10,906 bases of DNA from an uncultured Eubacterium sp. (GCA_947367725.1 CANBFZ010000031.1:1-10906); one strand, 5' to 3'; shown: positions 1 to 7,333, counted from the first letter of the stretch. Notes: generated by a model from the letters alone, not told the origin. Program-made: numbers and translations.

Positions 1-478
1 ACAACGCTGCATCTTCTTTTTCTGCAAGAATCGCCTGATATTTTTCTTGTGCTTTTGCATCTATTTCACCGCAGAGTACATACTGATGCCTTGAAAATTC
101 TGCAACGATTTCTCGTTTCAGCATCGTATATGCCAAACGGAAATCATCCTGTTTTGTTGATTTCAGCGATAAGGAAATCACCGGATACTGTCCCATATGC
201 GCAAGATAGTTTTTTCCCGCTTCCATAATGGCAAGACCTTCAAAGAGATGTCGGTTATCTATCTTTTCGCCATCCGGCGTTCTTTCATCTTCAAAGAAGC
301 GGCGGAGCATGGAAAGGTTCAGGGTTTTTCCAAAACGGCGCGGTCTTGTAAGTAGAGTCGTCTGTGCGCCCGAATCCAGCAACTCCTGTATCAGCAAAGT
401 TTTATCCACCAAATACAGATTTTCATTCTTAAAAGTTTTAAAATCCTCAAATCCAATCGGAATTTTCTTCTGCTCCAT
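1..478 (-). CDS. AAA-ATPase-like protein of the AAA-ATPase/PD-(D/E)XK family, N-terminal part
   Basis: The first 159 residues are present; the rest lies beyond the window start. The opening (IPIGFEDFKTFKNENLYLVDKT, residues 6-27 region) followed by a P-loop-like stretch around residues 44-57 (TRPRRFGKTLNLSM, Lys51 as the likely nucleotide-binding lysine) is typical of the AAA-ATPase-like family (Pfam AAA-ATPase_like), which usually carries a C-terminal PD-(D/E)XK nuclease-like domain (DUF1703) in proteins of about 500-580 residues. That domain cannot be seen here. These proteins are abundant and often multicopy in gut Clostridia and Bacteroidota; their biological role is not settled. The ATG at 478 is preceded by GAGGTGAGG at a workable distance and by its own promoter (511-539). 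It lies downstream of the terminator of the peptidase operon, so it is probably an independent transcription unit unrelated in function. Confident on family, not on function. Confidence 0.85.
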   Translation of the reverse strand, partial: MEQKKIPIGFEDFKTFKNENLYLVDKTLLIQELLDSGAQTTLLTRPRRFGKTLNLSMLRRFFEDERTPDGEKIDNRHLFEGLAIMEAGKNYLAHMGQYPVISLSLKSTKQDDFRLAYTMLKREIVAEFSRHQYVLCGEIDAKAQEKYQAILAEKEDAAL

Positions 479-510
479 CTTCGCCTCACCTCTTTTTCCT
501 GCGTAGTTAT

Positions 511-539
511 AGTATACGTGAAAAGCGGGAAAATCACAA
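511..539 (-). promoter_or_regulatory. Predicted sigma-A-like promoter of the AAA-ATPase-like gene
   Basis: On the minus strand a -35-like TTGTGA (534-539, 4 of 6 consensus) and a -10 TATACT (511-516, 5 of 6) are separated by exactly 17 bases. The start codon at 478 follows about 26 bases after the expected transcription start. The -35 element sits inside the hairpin assigned as the terminator of the upstream operon, so the two signals share DNA. Confidence 0.6.
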
Positions 540-553
540 GTAAGATTTTCCCG
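521..553 (-). terminator. Rho-independent-type terminator at the end of the peptidase operon
   Basis: A perfect 10-bp inverted repeat (CGGGAAAATC, 526-535, pairing with 544-553) encloses an 8-base loop. In the minus-strand direction it is followed by GC and then TTTT (521-524). It starts 18 bases after the stop codon of the last open frame of the operon (572). The T run is short, so termination may be partial. Confidence 0.6.
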
Positions 554-571
554 TCTACTTTCGTTTCTGTT

Positions 572-718
572 TTATACCTGTTTTCCTGCTTGCCATACAC
601 AGTCAGGTTTGCCGTACATGACAGCAAGATCCTCTACTGGATTACCATCCACCAGAATCAAAACTGCCGCAATGCTGCCGGACAGCTGCGGAACCAGTCT
701 GCAATGATTGAATCTCAT
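572..718 (-). pseudogene. Remnant of a third amidohydrolase (N-terminal start joined to C-terminal tail)
   Basis: This is a 48-codon open frame with its own AAGGAG site 6 bases before an ATG at 718; the stop codon of the preceding S10 gene overlaps that ribosome site. It begins MRFNHCRLVPQLSG, which resembles the first beta strand of amidohydrolases (compare a typical opening such as 'IKNARLVPG'). It then runs straight into a characteristic amidohydrolase end: ILVDGNPVEDLAVM, then WQAGKQV. The VDGNPxED...xxGK pattern is the usual C-terminal beta sandwich of this superfamily. Both ends are in frame with nothing of the roughly 350-residue TIM barrel between them, so the simplest reading is an in-frame internal deletion of a full gene. 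It cannot be catalytic. It may still be translated because of the good ribosome site. The C-terminal match is the stronger half of this call; the N-terminal match is suggestive. Confidence 0.6.
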
Positions 719-728
719 ATCACACTCC

Positions 729-2135
729 TTATCCTTTTATCAATTTTCGTACATCCAGTAAGAATTGTACTTTCCCTTCCTTGCTGGAATAAACACCGTG
801 TCCGCCAGGATATTCTCTGTTTATCACTCTGCCTTCTGCAATACCACTATGAGTAAACTGATATCTGGTATTCCCCGCCAGAGTGCATAGGTCATAAAGT
901 CCGCTTGCCATGAGAATTTTCATTGCAGGCATTCTCTCTGCCGCGGCCCGCAGGCACTCCATATGGGATTTTCCGTTTTCTACAGCATAATTCCAGCCAG
1001 GATGTACGTTAAGATTTCCGGTATAATACACCCGATCCGGATCCACTCCCAACTTTGGAGCAAGAATACCGTTCATCACTGCAATGGGCATATTTCCGTC
1101 CCCAACTGTATTATAAAAACCAGTAAGCGAAGCGGTCATTCTGCCATCATAGAGGTCTACGCGCAGACCTTTCTGGGAAATTACCTGTGTCATGAAGTCA
1201 TCGACACGCTGCAGCTTTAATCTGCTGTTTTCAAAATACAATGGATCCATGCCTGTATATTTTGCCAGTTGGTAGGCAATGTTCTTTACTTCCTCCTGGC
1301 TGCAGTCATCCCCTGCAAAGAGCGCCGGCAGCAGTTTTGTCCTGCCGAATTCCCATGCTTTCTCTACGAAAACTTCCAGACTACATTCATTTTGGTGATT
1401 ATGATACCAGTGAATCGCTGCCATAGACGGAAGAGCCGCTGTAATCAGTTCCAGAGACGGATCAATGAGTTCAGTACCCTCTTTTCCTACAGATAACGCT
1501 GAACCAATTAAAATCACTCCCGCCACTGGCAATCCCAGCATCATGCGGTTGCCGTAAAACGGGTCTCTGCCCAGCTCATCCAGCACCCTGCATGCGCGAA
1601 TCGTTCCATAGCTTTCTCCGCAGATGTACACAGGACTGTTCCACCGCTGATGCCGTTTCAGCCAGCTGACAATAGCAAAGGTAATGCTGCGGGCGTCTCC
1701 ATCGACTGAAAAATATTTTTCCGCAGCATCTTCCCGAAGAAGTCTGGAATATCCTACGCCCACTGGATCCATATAGACAAGGTCACAGATATCTAAAATC
1801 GTATCGACTTCTGTTTCCAGACCGTACAAAGGCGTTTCCTTCTCATCTTTTGCCATACAGTACGGTCCGAAACATTCCATCTGCAGCATGGATACAGCGC
1901 TGCCCGGTCCGCCGTTCCAAAGAAACATGACCGGCCGCTGGGTATTTCCATCGTCAGTGCGCAGATAGGAAATTGTTGCAATGGCTGCTTCTGCTCTGTA
2001 ATCTTCGTCATAGAATACATGGTCTTCGGTGACAGCATTGACCGAAATCCTGCCGCTACGCAGCGGAATCTCCAGCTGCTTTACACCGTGGAGAGGTTCA
2101 AATCTTTCTGTTTGATACGGATGGATTCTACGCAT
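729..2135 (-). CDS. S10-family serine carboxypeptidase-like hydrolase, paralogue A
   Basis: A cytosolic alpha/beta hydrolase of 468 residues, exactly the length of paralogue B. The oxyanion/substrate-binding block NGGPGSA is at residues 74-80, MDPVGVGYSRLL at 122-133, and the nucleophile elbow GESYGT at 173-178 (Ser175). The probable catalytic Asp415 lies in SGLYDL and His446 in PGGHGVY, so the S10 triad is complete. It also shares the mid-protein motif LYDGRMT (328-334) and a WNY (381-383) with the other two copies. No signal peptide is visible. Family members remove C-terminal residues or act as acyl hydrolases/transferases; the substrate here is unknown. The frame stays open to an ATG at 2180, but I chose 2135 because GGAGGA (2143-2148) lies 7 bases before it, the product then aligns with paralogue B, and overlap with the upstream amidohydrolase shrinks to 8 bases, suggesting translational coupling. 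Confidence 0.88.
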   Translation of the reverse strand: MRRIHPYQTERFEPLHGVKQLEIPLRSGRISVNAVTEDHVFYDEDYRAEAAIATISYLRTDDGNTQRPVMFLWNGGPGSAVSMLQMECFGPYCMAKDEKETPLYGLETEVDTILDICDLVYMDPVGVGYSRLLREDAAEKYFSVDGDARSITFAIVSWLKRHQRWNSPVYICGESYGTIRACRVLDELGRDPFYGNRMMLGLPVAGVILIGSALSVGKEGTELIDPSLELITAALPSMAAIHWYHNHQNECSLEVFVEKAWEFGRTKLLPALFAGDDCSQEEVKNIAYQLAKYTGMDPLYFENSRLKLQRVDDFMTQVISQKGLRVDLYDGRMTASLTGFYNTVGDGNMPIAVMNGILAPKLGVDPDRVYYTGNLNVHPGWNYAVENGKSHMECLRAAAERMPAMKILMASGLYDLCTLAGNTRYQFTHSGIAEGRVINREYPGGHGVYSSKEGKVQFLLDVRKLIKG

Positions 2136-3306
2136 AATGCTTTCCTCCAAACTTTTCATCGCAATACACCTGTACTCCATCTATGTAAGTGGCCAGGCAC
2201 TTTGAGGTAGATAAAAGCGCATTGTCTGTATAGATAGAAAAGTCCGCATCTTTTCCTGCTTCCAGTGAGCCGATACGCTCTGATAAACCCAGCAGCTTTG
2301 CAGGCAGACTCGTAATGGATGCCAGAGCATGACCCTCGGAAAGACCATGGCCCACTGCGTAGCCTGCCATATAAGGGAGCATTCTGGTCGTCGTCACACC
2401 ATCAGCAGTCAGTACAATATCGCATCCAGCCTTTTCCAGTACCGAAAAGCAGTCCATGGACATCTCGTATTTTGCTGCCATAGAGTTCTGCATCGGTCCA
2501 AAAGGTATGCCATTCAGCAGTACCGTCTGCGGATTTGCTTCCCAGAATTCCGGCAGTTTCCAAGCTTCATAAAGTCCATCTAGAATATAATCCATCTCAA
2601 ACTCCTTGCAAAGTTTTGTCGCAAGCGGAATATCCTGTGCCGCTAGAACATAAACCCGCACTTTGATCTCACCTTTCAAAGCCTTTACCAATACTGCAGT
2701 TTTGGGATCACTTGCTTCTTCGCCGCGTTCTATGATACCTTGTACCCGGCGAAGTTCCCCTCGCATCATGTCCATCAGAGACATACGGGTCATCGGCGGT
2801 TGTCCCTTTTGTTTAAATCCCATCAGCGGATAATCTCCAATGCAGAAGTGCAGCTGCTGTGTCTCAGGTAAAAATAATGCTTCCGCAATATGGCTTTCTC
2901 TCAATTTAAAACAGATGCCCTGTCCATCCATCAGCATGCCGTGACCTGCCGCAGCATAGGCGGTCGTAATACCGACCTCTCTCGCGCTTTGCAGCGCCGG
3001 TGAAAACGGATCGAATCCATCTGTCACAGTTAAATGCGGCTGCATGGCGGCTCCTGCATCGCAGCCATCCCAAGTATCTTCCATATAATCGAAAGGCTCC
3101 TTGTTAATTCCCAGATGACTGGAAGCATCAATGAAACCGGGATATACTTCATATTCTCCTGCGTCTAAAACTTCCGCATCTGCAGGATATGAGATATCCG
3201 TTCCTACTGCCTGAATTTTTCCGTCTTCAATGATCATGATGCCAGGTGTCAGTACGTAGTCAGGGGACACTACAATTTTTTTCGCTTTGATAACTGTAAT
3301 ACTCAT
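2128..3306 (-). CDS. Amidohydrolase-superfamily protein lacking most metal ligands (probable pseudoenzyme)
   Basis: 392 residues with the full amidohydrolase layout: N-terminal beta-sandwich strands (IEDGKIQAVG), the PGFID segment before barrel strand 1, and a C-terminal LGLSERIGSLEAGKDADFSIY block. It aligns along its length with the neighbouring amidohydrolase at 3309-4454. The metal site is broken. The strand-1 HxH is SSH (Ser62-Ser63-His64, first His lost). The strand-5 region HCHAPQDI of the partner is YVLAAQDI (Tyr219, Leu221). The strand-6 LEH is LDG (Gly244). Only His64 and an Asp in the strand-8 position (Asp302) remain. The frame is intact and the ribosome site strong (AAGGAGG, 3314-3320), so it looks maintained rather than decaying. 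A non-catalytic partner of the active copy is my inference; a reshaped active site with different chemistry is the alternative. Confidence 0.82.
   Translation of the reverse strand: MSITVIKAKKIVVSPDYVLTPGIMIIEDGKIQAVGTDISYPADAEVLDAGEYEVYPGFIDASSHLGINKEPFDYMEDTWDGCDAGAAMQPHLTVTDGFDPFSPALQSAREVGITTAYAAAGHGMLMDGQGICFKLRESHIAEALFLPETQQLHFCIGDYPLMGFKQKGQPPMTRMSLMDMMRGELRRVQGIIERGEEASDPKTAVLVKALKGEIKVRVYVLAAQDIPLATKLCKEFEMDYILDGLYEAWKLPEFWEANPQTVLLNGIPFGPMQNSMAAKYEMSMDCFSVLEKAGCDIVLTADGVTTTRMLPYMAGYAVGHGLSEGHALASITSLPAKLLGLSERIGSLEAGKDADFSIYTDNALLSTSKCLATYIDGVQVYCDEKFGGKHYA
2143..2148 (-). promoter_or_regulatory. Ribosome binding site deciding the start of S10 paralogue A
   Basis: GGAGGA, 7 bases before the ATG at 2135, lies inside the last codons of the preceding amidohydrolase. 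The in-frame ATG at 2180 has no such site, and the one at 2159 has only a weak AGGTG. Confidence 0.7.
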
Positions 3307-3308
3307 AT

Positions 3309-4454
3309 CTATGCCTCCTTCCTTTTCTCGTAAATAACACCGTCTATGATTGTCATGGTACAGCTTGTGGTATTCAGCAGCGGATTTCCGTTAAATACTG
3401 CCAAATCTGCGTCTTTTCCTGCCTCCACCGTACCGATTCTATGGTCCAAATGTAGATTCTTTGCTGCTTCTATAGTCAGCCCCCGCATAGCGGCTTCTGC
3501 GGATAGTCCGTAAGCTGTGCAAATCCCTGCCAGAGATGGAAGCAACAGCGTGTCCGTATCCCATGATGCATCCTGAATCAAGGAAAAATTCACGTCCGCC
3601 TGCTCTAAAACAGCCGGATTGGATGGAGCAATGGATTCAAGCTCGTATTTCAACGGATTGATAAACAGCGGTCCTAGACAACACCGAACGTGATGCTCCC
3701 TTAAAAAATCTGCGACGAATCTGCCGCCAGTCACATGTTCCAAGGTATAATCCAAGCCGAATTCTTCAGAAATTCTGACTGCCGTCACAATATCCTGCGG
3801 GGCATGACAGTGAATTTTCACAAGCCGCTTTCCCTGCAAGGCCTCCGCGACAGGTACGTTCTGCCAGTTGGCAGCGCTTTCAAAGTCAAAATTGCCTGCT
3901 GCAAGCTGTGCTTTTACACTGTAGAATGCCTGCCGCAAAAGAGCGCCGCTGCCCATTCTGCTTGCAGGAGATATACCCTTCTTTTTATTTATCATCTTCG
4001 GATTATCACCCAAAGCCAGTTTCAGCGGTTCACACCCTACCACTTCCATTTCCTCCACGGTCCTTGCGTCTCTCAGTTTTACTGTCATACCAGTGCCGTT
4101 TATTAACGCACCTGAGCCCGGCAAAATGCAGTAAGTCGTAAATCCACCACCTCGAACAGCCGCAATGGCTGAATCAGCTGGATCAATGGCTTCCCTGACC
4201 GAAAAATATGGCATAATAGAATTAGAAACCATTTCGTTGGTATCATCTCCTGTCGCCAGATGACCATGAGATTCAATGAGTCCCGGCGTCACCCAGCTAT
4301 TCTGTGCATCAATCACCAGACAGTTTTCAGGCGCAGTAAATCCATCCTGTACTTCTACAATTTTATCCTGCTTCACAATGACAGTCTGCCGCTCTTTATA
4401 GGTACCGTCCGGCTGCAGCAATTTTCTGCACTGTATTGCCAGTTCCTTTTCCAT
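3309..4454 (-). CDS. Metal-dependent amidohydrolase (prolidase/imidazolonepropionase-like)
   Basis: 381 residues. Ligands expected for the amidohydrolase superfamily are visible in order: HGH at 63-65 after VTPGLIES (strand 1), KIHCHAPQDI with His215/His217 (strand 5), TLEHVTGG with His240 (strand 6), and Asp295 in SLIQDAS (strand 8). The LKLALGDNPK stretch (144-153) and the C-terminal GTVEAGKDADLAVFNGNPL block resemble the COG1228 imidazolonepropionase-like group. That group includes enzymes that split dipeptides and N-acyl amino acids, for example Xaa-Pro or Xaa-Arg/Lys dipeptidases. Hydrolysis of an amide or ring amide of a small peptide-like substrate in the cytosol is the likely role; the exact substrate is not readable. 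Its ATG overlaps the TAA of S10 paralogue B by one base (TAATG), with AAGGAGG at 4462-4468 inside the upstream gene, so the two are likely translationally coupled. Confidence 0.85.
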   Translation of the reverse strand: MEKELAIQCRKLLQPDGTYKERQTVIVKQDKIVEVQDGFTAPENCLVIDAQNSWVTPGLIESHGHLATGDDTNEMVSNSIMPYFSVREAIDPADSAIAAVRGGGFTTYCILPGSGALINGTGMTVKLRDARTVEEMEVVGCEPLKLALGDNPKMINKKKGISPASRMGSGALLRQAFYSVKAQLAAGNFDFESAANWQNVPVAEALQGKRLVKIHCHAPQDIVTAVRISEEFGLDYTLEHVTGGRFVADFLREHHVRCCLGPLFINPLKYELESIAPSNPAVLEQADVNFSLIQDASWDTDTLLLPSLAGICTAYGLSAEAAMRGLTIEAAKNLHLDHRIGTVEAGKDADLAVFNGNPLLNTTSCTMTIIDGVIYEKRKEA

Positions 4455-5860
4455 TAAAAAACCTCCTTACTTTTTCCCTCAGTTTTAATAAAATTCCGAA
4501 TAGCCTGGCTCAGCGCCGCGGCATTGCCATCGCCGATATAAGACGCATGACCGGATTCCAGCACCTTGACCTCTACCCTGTCTTCCGGTAAATCGTACTG
4601 TGACAGATAATAGGTCATAAAGTCAAAGGTGGAAGAAAGATCATATCTGCCGTTGACAAAGAGAATACGCAAATCCTCATGGTCTTTCATCAAGCCCACA
4701 GGCAGTTTAAGTGTATCCTTTTCATACCCCCTGTAGTTCCAGTTCATAGCGATAGACATGGTATCATCCTGATAAGTTCTGCCTTCCGGACGCGCCAGTT
4801 CTTCATCATAATATGTCTTGATACAATCACCGATGGAGCTTCCAATACAGCTGATAAACGGTTCCTGATTGAAATCAACTTCAACAATATCCGCATTCTC
4901 CAGATTGGTAAGCGCATCTTTGCGTGCAAGGGGCAGCGTCATTCTGGCGTCATACATGCTGACAAACTCGCCCGGGCAGAGCTTTGTCATAAAGTCCTGC
5001 TCGCTGAAGCGAAGATTCTGCTGATCAAGAAGTTCTCTGTCAAGACCGCAGTAGTATGCCAGCTTATCCAATACTTCTGCCCTTTTCTCTGCGGAAAGAC
5101 GACTTCCCATCAAAAGCGCATGGGCATAATCGCCATAGGCAAATTCCATCGCCTCCCGGATAAAATCAGCTTCGTCAAGTTCAGGATGATTATGATAACG
5201 GCACACTGCTGCATTGACGCCAAGTCTGCGCACATTTGGCTCAACGAGCAGCGTACCTTTTGCGCCTACATTGAGAGATGTGCCGACACTGATGATGCCT
5301 CGCAGGTTTACACCTTCCGGCAGTTCATCCGCCAAAACGACGTTTCTGATGGTGCCATAGCTTTCTCCCAACAGATAGACTGGTGCATCCTCCCGTCCGT
5401 TTTCAGAAAGCCAGTGCACGATAAATTCTGCAAAAGAAACAGCGTCACCCTGCGTTTCATAATATTTACCAGCAGCCTCATCTTTCAAAAGCTGCGCATA
5501 ACCGGTTCCCACCGGGTCGATGAGCACCAGGTCGCAGCAATCCAGTAAAAAGTCTTTGTTTTCTGCGAACACATACTTTGCTGGTCTGTCAACCTTCGGA
5601 TATCCCGGAATCTCCATGATTTTCGGTCCCAGAAGTCCCATGTGCAGCCACTCACTTGCCGAACCCGGTCCTCCGTTGTATGCGAATACAACGGGTTTCT
5701 CTTTCTTCTCAGGCAGACCTATGTAACTATAGCTGAACATGACAGCTTCCGCTTCTCCGCTGTCACTTGCCAGTACAAAGTCCGCAAGACGCGTAAGATA
5801 CGTTTCTCCTGCTGACGTACATTTCTCTTGCTCCCAGTGAAAAGGTGTAAAATCTCTCAT
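4454..5860 (-). CDS. S10-family serine carboxypeptidase-like hydrolase, paralogue B
   Basis: 468 residues of the S10 alpha/beta-hydrolase type. NGGPGSASEWLHMGLLGP (62-79) is the substrate/oxyanion block, IDPVGTGY (114-121) the strand before the elbow, and LLGESYGT (163-170) carries nucleophile Ser167. Asp407 in NGRYDLSS and His438 in ESGHASY complete the triad. It shares MYDARMT (302-308) and NWNY (373-376) with its paralogues. It has no signal peptide or lipobox and opens directly with MRDFTPFHWE, so it acts in the cytosol, unlike the vacuolar or secreted classical carboxypeptidases of the family. The start at 5860 has AGGAG (5869-5873) 8 bases upstream and lies 18 bases after the permease stop. 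It is followed without a gap by the active amidohydrolase, which suggests that the two act on the same substrate stream. Substrate unknown. Confidence 0.9.
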   Translation of the reverse strand: MRDFTPFHWEQEKCTSAGETYLTRLADFVLASDSGEAEAVMFSYSYIGLPEKKEKPVVFAYNGGPGSASEWLHMGLLGPKIMEIPGYPKVDRPAKYVFAENKDFLLDCCDLVLIDPVGTGYAQLLKDEAAGKYYETQGDAVSFAEFIVHWLSENGREDAPVYLLGESYGTIRNVVLADELPEGVNLRGIISVGTSLNVGAKGTLLVEPNVRRLGVNAAVCRYHNHPELDEADFIREAMEFAYGDYAHALLMGSRLSAEKRAEVLDKLAYYCGLDRELLDQQNLRFSEQDFMTKLCPGEFVSMYDARMTLPLARKDALTNLENADIVEVDFNQEPFISCIGSSIGDCIKTYYDEELARPEGRTYQDDTMSIAMNWNYRGYEKDTLKLPVGLMKDHEDLRILFVNGRYDLSSTFDFMTYYLSQYDLPEDRVEVKVLESGHASYIGDGNAAALSQAIRNFIKTEGKSKEVF

Positions 5861-5878
5861 TTTAATCTCTCCTATTAG

Positions 5879-7300
5879 TTATTGATATGATGCTTCTTTC
5901 TCTTCCCAAGGCTGATATGGCACCTTCATTTCCTGAATCAGGTCAACGCCCTTTCCTTTCAGATATTTAACACGGATAAAAAAGTACAGATATCCGACCG
6001 CAAAGACTGCAAAGATCGATGTCACAGTCATGGCGTCCAGTGTCAGAGCCATCTGGATGGCAAGATAGCCGCAGACGATAAAGGTAATTATCGCCAACAC
6101 CTGTACGGTCTTCGGTCCCATCTTCACGCTGGAATTATCACAGCATTTCGGATATTTCTTATAGGACAAGATCGGGCTCAAAACGTTTGGCAGCTCTGCA
6201 ACCGTATTACAGAAAGAAAATACGGTCATAACGACGCCAAAGGTGGCTCCTGTAGCACAAATGCCGATGGCAATGGCCATAACGAGGAATAAACTCCAAT
6301 AGGCTACGCCGTGCTTATTCTGTTTTGCCATAAATTCCGGAAATACCTTTTCACGGGCTGACTGCTCAACCAGCGCCACACAGGCTAACGCAACCGGAAC
6401 CAGGGATGTGATAATGCCGCAGATCGGACCACCGACTATAAAGAATGTGAGAAGTGCAGGTGACATGAAATGAGATGCGACCTGAGACAAAGACGTAACC
6501 TCTGCGGAAGGAATCACGCCGATGGTGACTACAGCCATCAGAATATAGACTACAGCCACGATGACCGGACACGCCACAAGGGTCATCGGGATGACCGTTC
6601 CCGGATTCTTTACATCGTCAGCGATCTGCGATACCGAGCTTGCACCGGAAAGAGAAGATGTCAGTACGCCGATGGCGGCAGCCAGACTGCTGAGTCCGAC
6701 GCCCGGCTTCACGATCTCGCCAAAGGTAACGTTTTCCGCATCCAGATTTGGCAGGCCCAGCACAATATATAGGAAGATGGCTATCATCAGCATCGCTACC
6801 ATGATGTTGCTGATCAGAACGGTATTCTTATTTCCAAACCATGCAACTACAGTAAACACGGCCAGTAAGCCTACGGCTGCCACGGTATCGCTTATTTCAA
6901 GCGACGGGAAAAGCGGCGCAAAGTACATGGAGAACAATACGCCAAAGAGCGCTACCATGGTCGGCATCAGAAGCGTGGAAAACGAGATAAACGCCCCCAC
7001 ATACGGATGAATCAGCTTAGAGGCCCATAAAAACTGTGAGCCGCTACTTGGAATCGCTGCGCTGGTGTACATCGAAGATACACAACGCAATATGATTACA
7101 AAGACCGCGCCGACTAAAGCCCATATAACGCCTGCTCCGTACTCTGCCGCTACCGTTGGCAGGGTGCCGAAAATGCCGGAACCGACAATGCACCCGATGC
7201 CCATTAAAATCGCACCGACAGGTCCTATCTTTTTTCTTTCCTTCTCTTGCATTACAAACTTCTCCTTCTCTTGCATTACAAACTTCTCCTTCTCTTGCAT
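5879..7300 (-). CDS. APC-superfamily amino acid/peptide-type permease
   Basis: 473 residues, strongly hydrophobic, with about twelve predicted membrane segments. The first (about 26-48) carries the APC signature GIGCIVGSGIFG, whose unwound glycine-rich helix binds the amino group and carboxylate of substrates in known APC transporters. The second segment is followed by PSSGSQFLWASK (84-95), also usual for the family. It sits in the plasma membrane and would import, or exchange, an amino acid or amine. Position between a cation symporter and S10 paralogue B suggests it moves either the substrate or a released amino acid. The N-terminus is odd: MQEKEKFV occurs as consecutive 8-residue units encoded by a perfect 24-bp repeat, giving ATG starts at 7300, 7276 and 7252, each with its own AAGGAG. 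Starting at 7252 gives a family-typical short tail. Specific substrate not assignable. Confidence 0.88.
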   Translation of the reverse strand: MQEKEKFVMQEKEKFVMQEKERKKIGPVGAILMGIGCIVGSGIFGTLPTVAAEYGAGVIWALVGAVFVIILRCVSSMYTSAAIPSSGSQFLWASKLIHPYVGAFISFSTLLMPTMVALFGVLFSMYFAPLFPSLEISDTVAAVGLLAVFTVVAWFGNKNTVLISNIMVAMLMIAIFLYIVLGLPNLDAENVTFGEIVKPGVGLSSLAAAIGVLTSSLSGASSVSQIADDVKNPGTVIPMTLVACPVIVAVVYILMAVVTIGVIPSAEVTSLSQVASHFMSPALLTFFIVGGPICGIITSLVPVALACVALVEQSAREKVFPEFMAKQNKHGVAYWSLFLVMAIAIGICATGATFGVVMTVFSFCNTVAELPNVLSPILSYKKYPKCCDNSSVKMGPKTVQVLAIITFIVCGYLAIQMALTLDAMTVTSIFAVFAVGYLYFFIRVKYLKGKGVDLIQEMKVPYQPWEEKEASYQ

Positions 7301-7312
7301 TACAAACTTCTC
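7241..7312 (-). repeat. Three perfect 24-bp tandem copies carrying ribosome site and start codon
   Basis: Copies lie at 7241-7264, 7265-7288 and 7289-7312 and are identical. On the minus strand each unit reads through AAGGAG, a short spacer and an ATG, so each repeat brings its own translation start in the same frame. The unit encodes MQEKEKFV-like octapeptides. Copy-number change keeps the permease frame and only alters tail length and number of starts. Confidence 0.9.
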
Positions 7313-7333
7313 CTTTTATATAGAATGATAACT

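Noticed and set aside
228..506. A 92-codon plus-strand open frame at the start of the window
   Set aside because: It is antisense to the AAA-ATPase-like coding sequence, which has the family P-loop, a ribosome site and a promoter.
2136..2180. A 15-residue N-terminal extension of S10 paralogue A from the ATG at 2180
   Set aside because: It has no ribosome site, overlaps the upstream gene by 53 bases, and is not matched in paralogue B; the ATG at 2135 has GGAGGA at the right distance.
4679..5548. A 289-codon open frame on the plus strand opposite S10 paralogue B
   Set aside because: It lies wholly inside a well-supported S10 gene, has no recognisable family features, and is the kind of antisense frame that codon use of the real gene produces.
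7301..7333. Possible internal promoter (TATATA-rich stretch) before the permease
   Set aside because: No paired -35 element at suitable spacing; the 33-base gap is short and fits simple operon readthrough.
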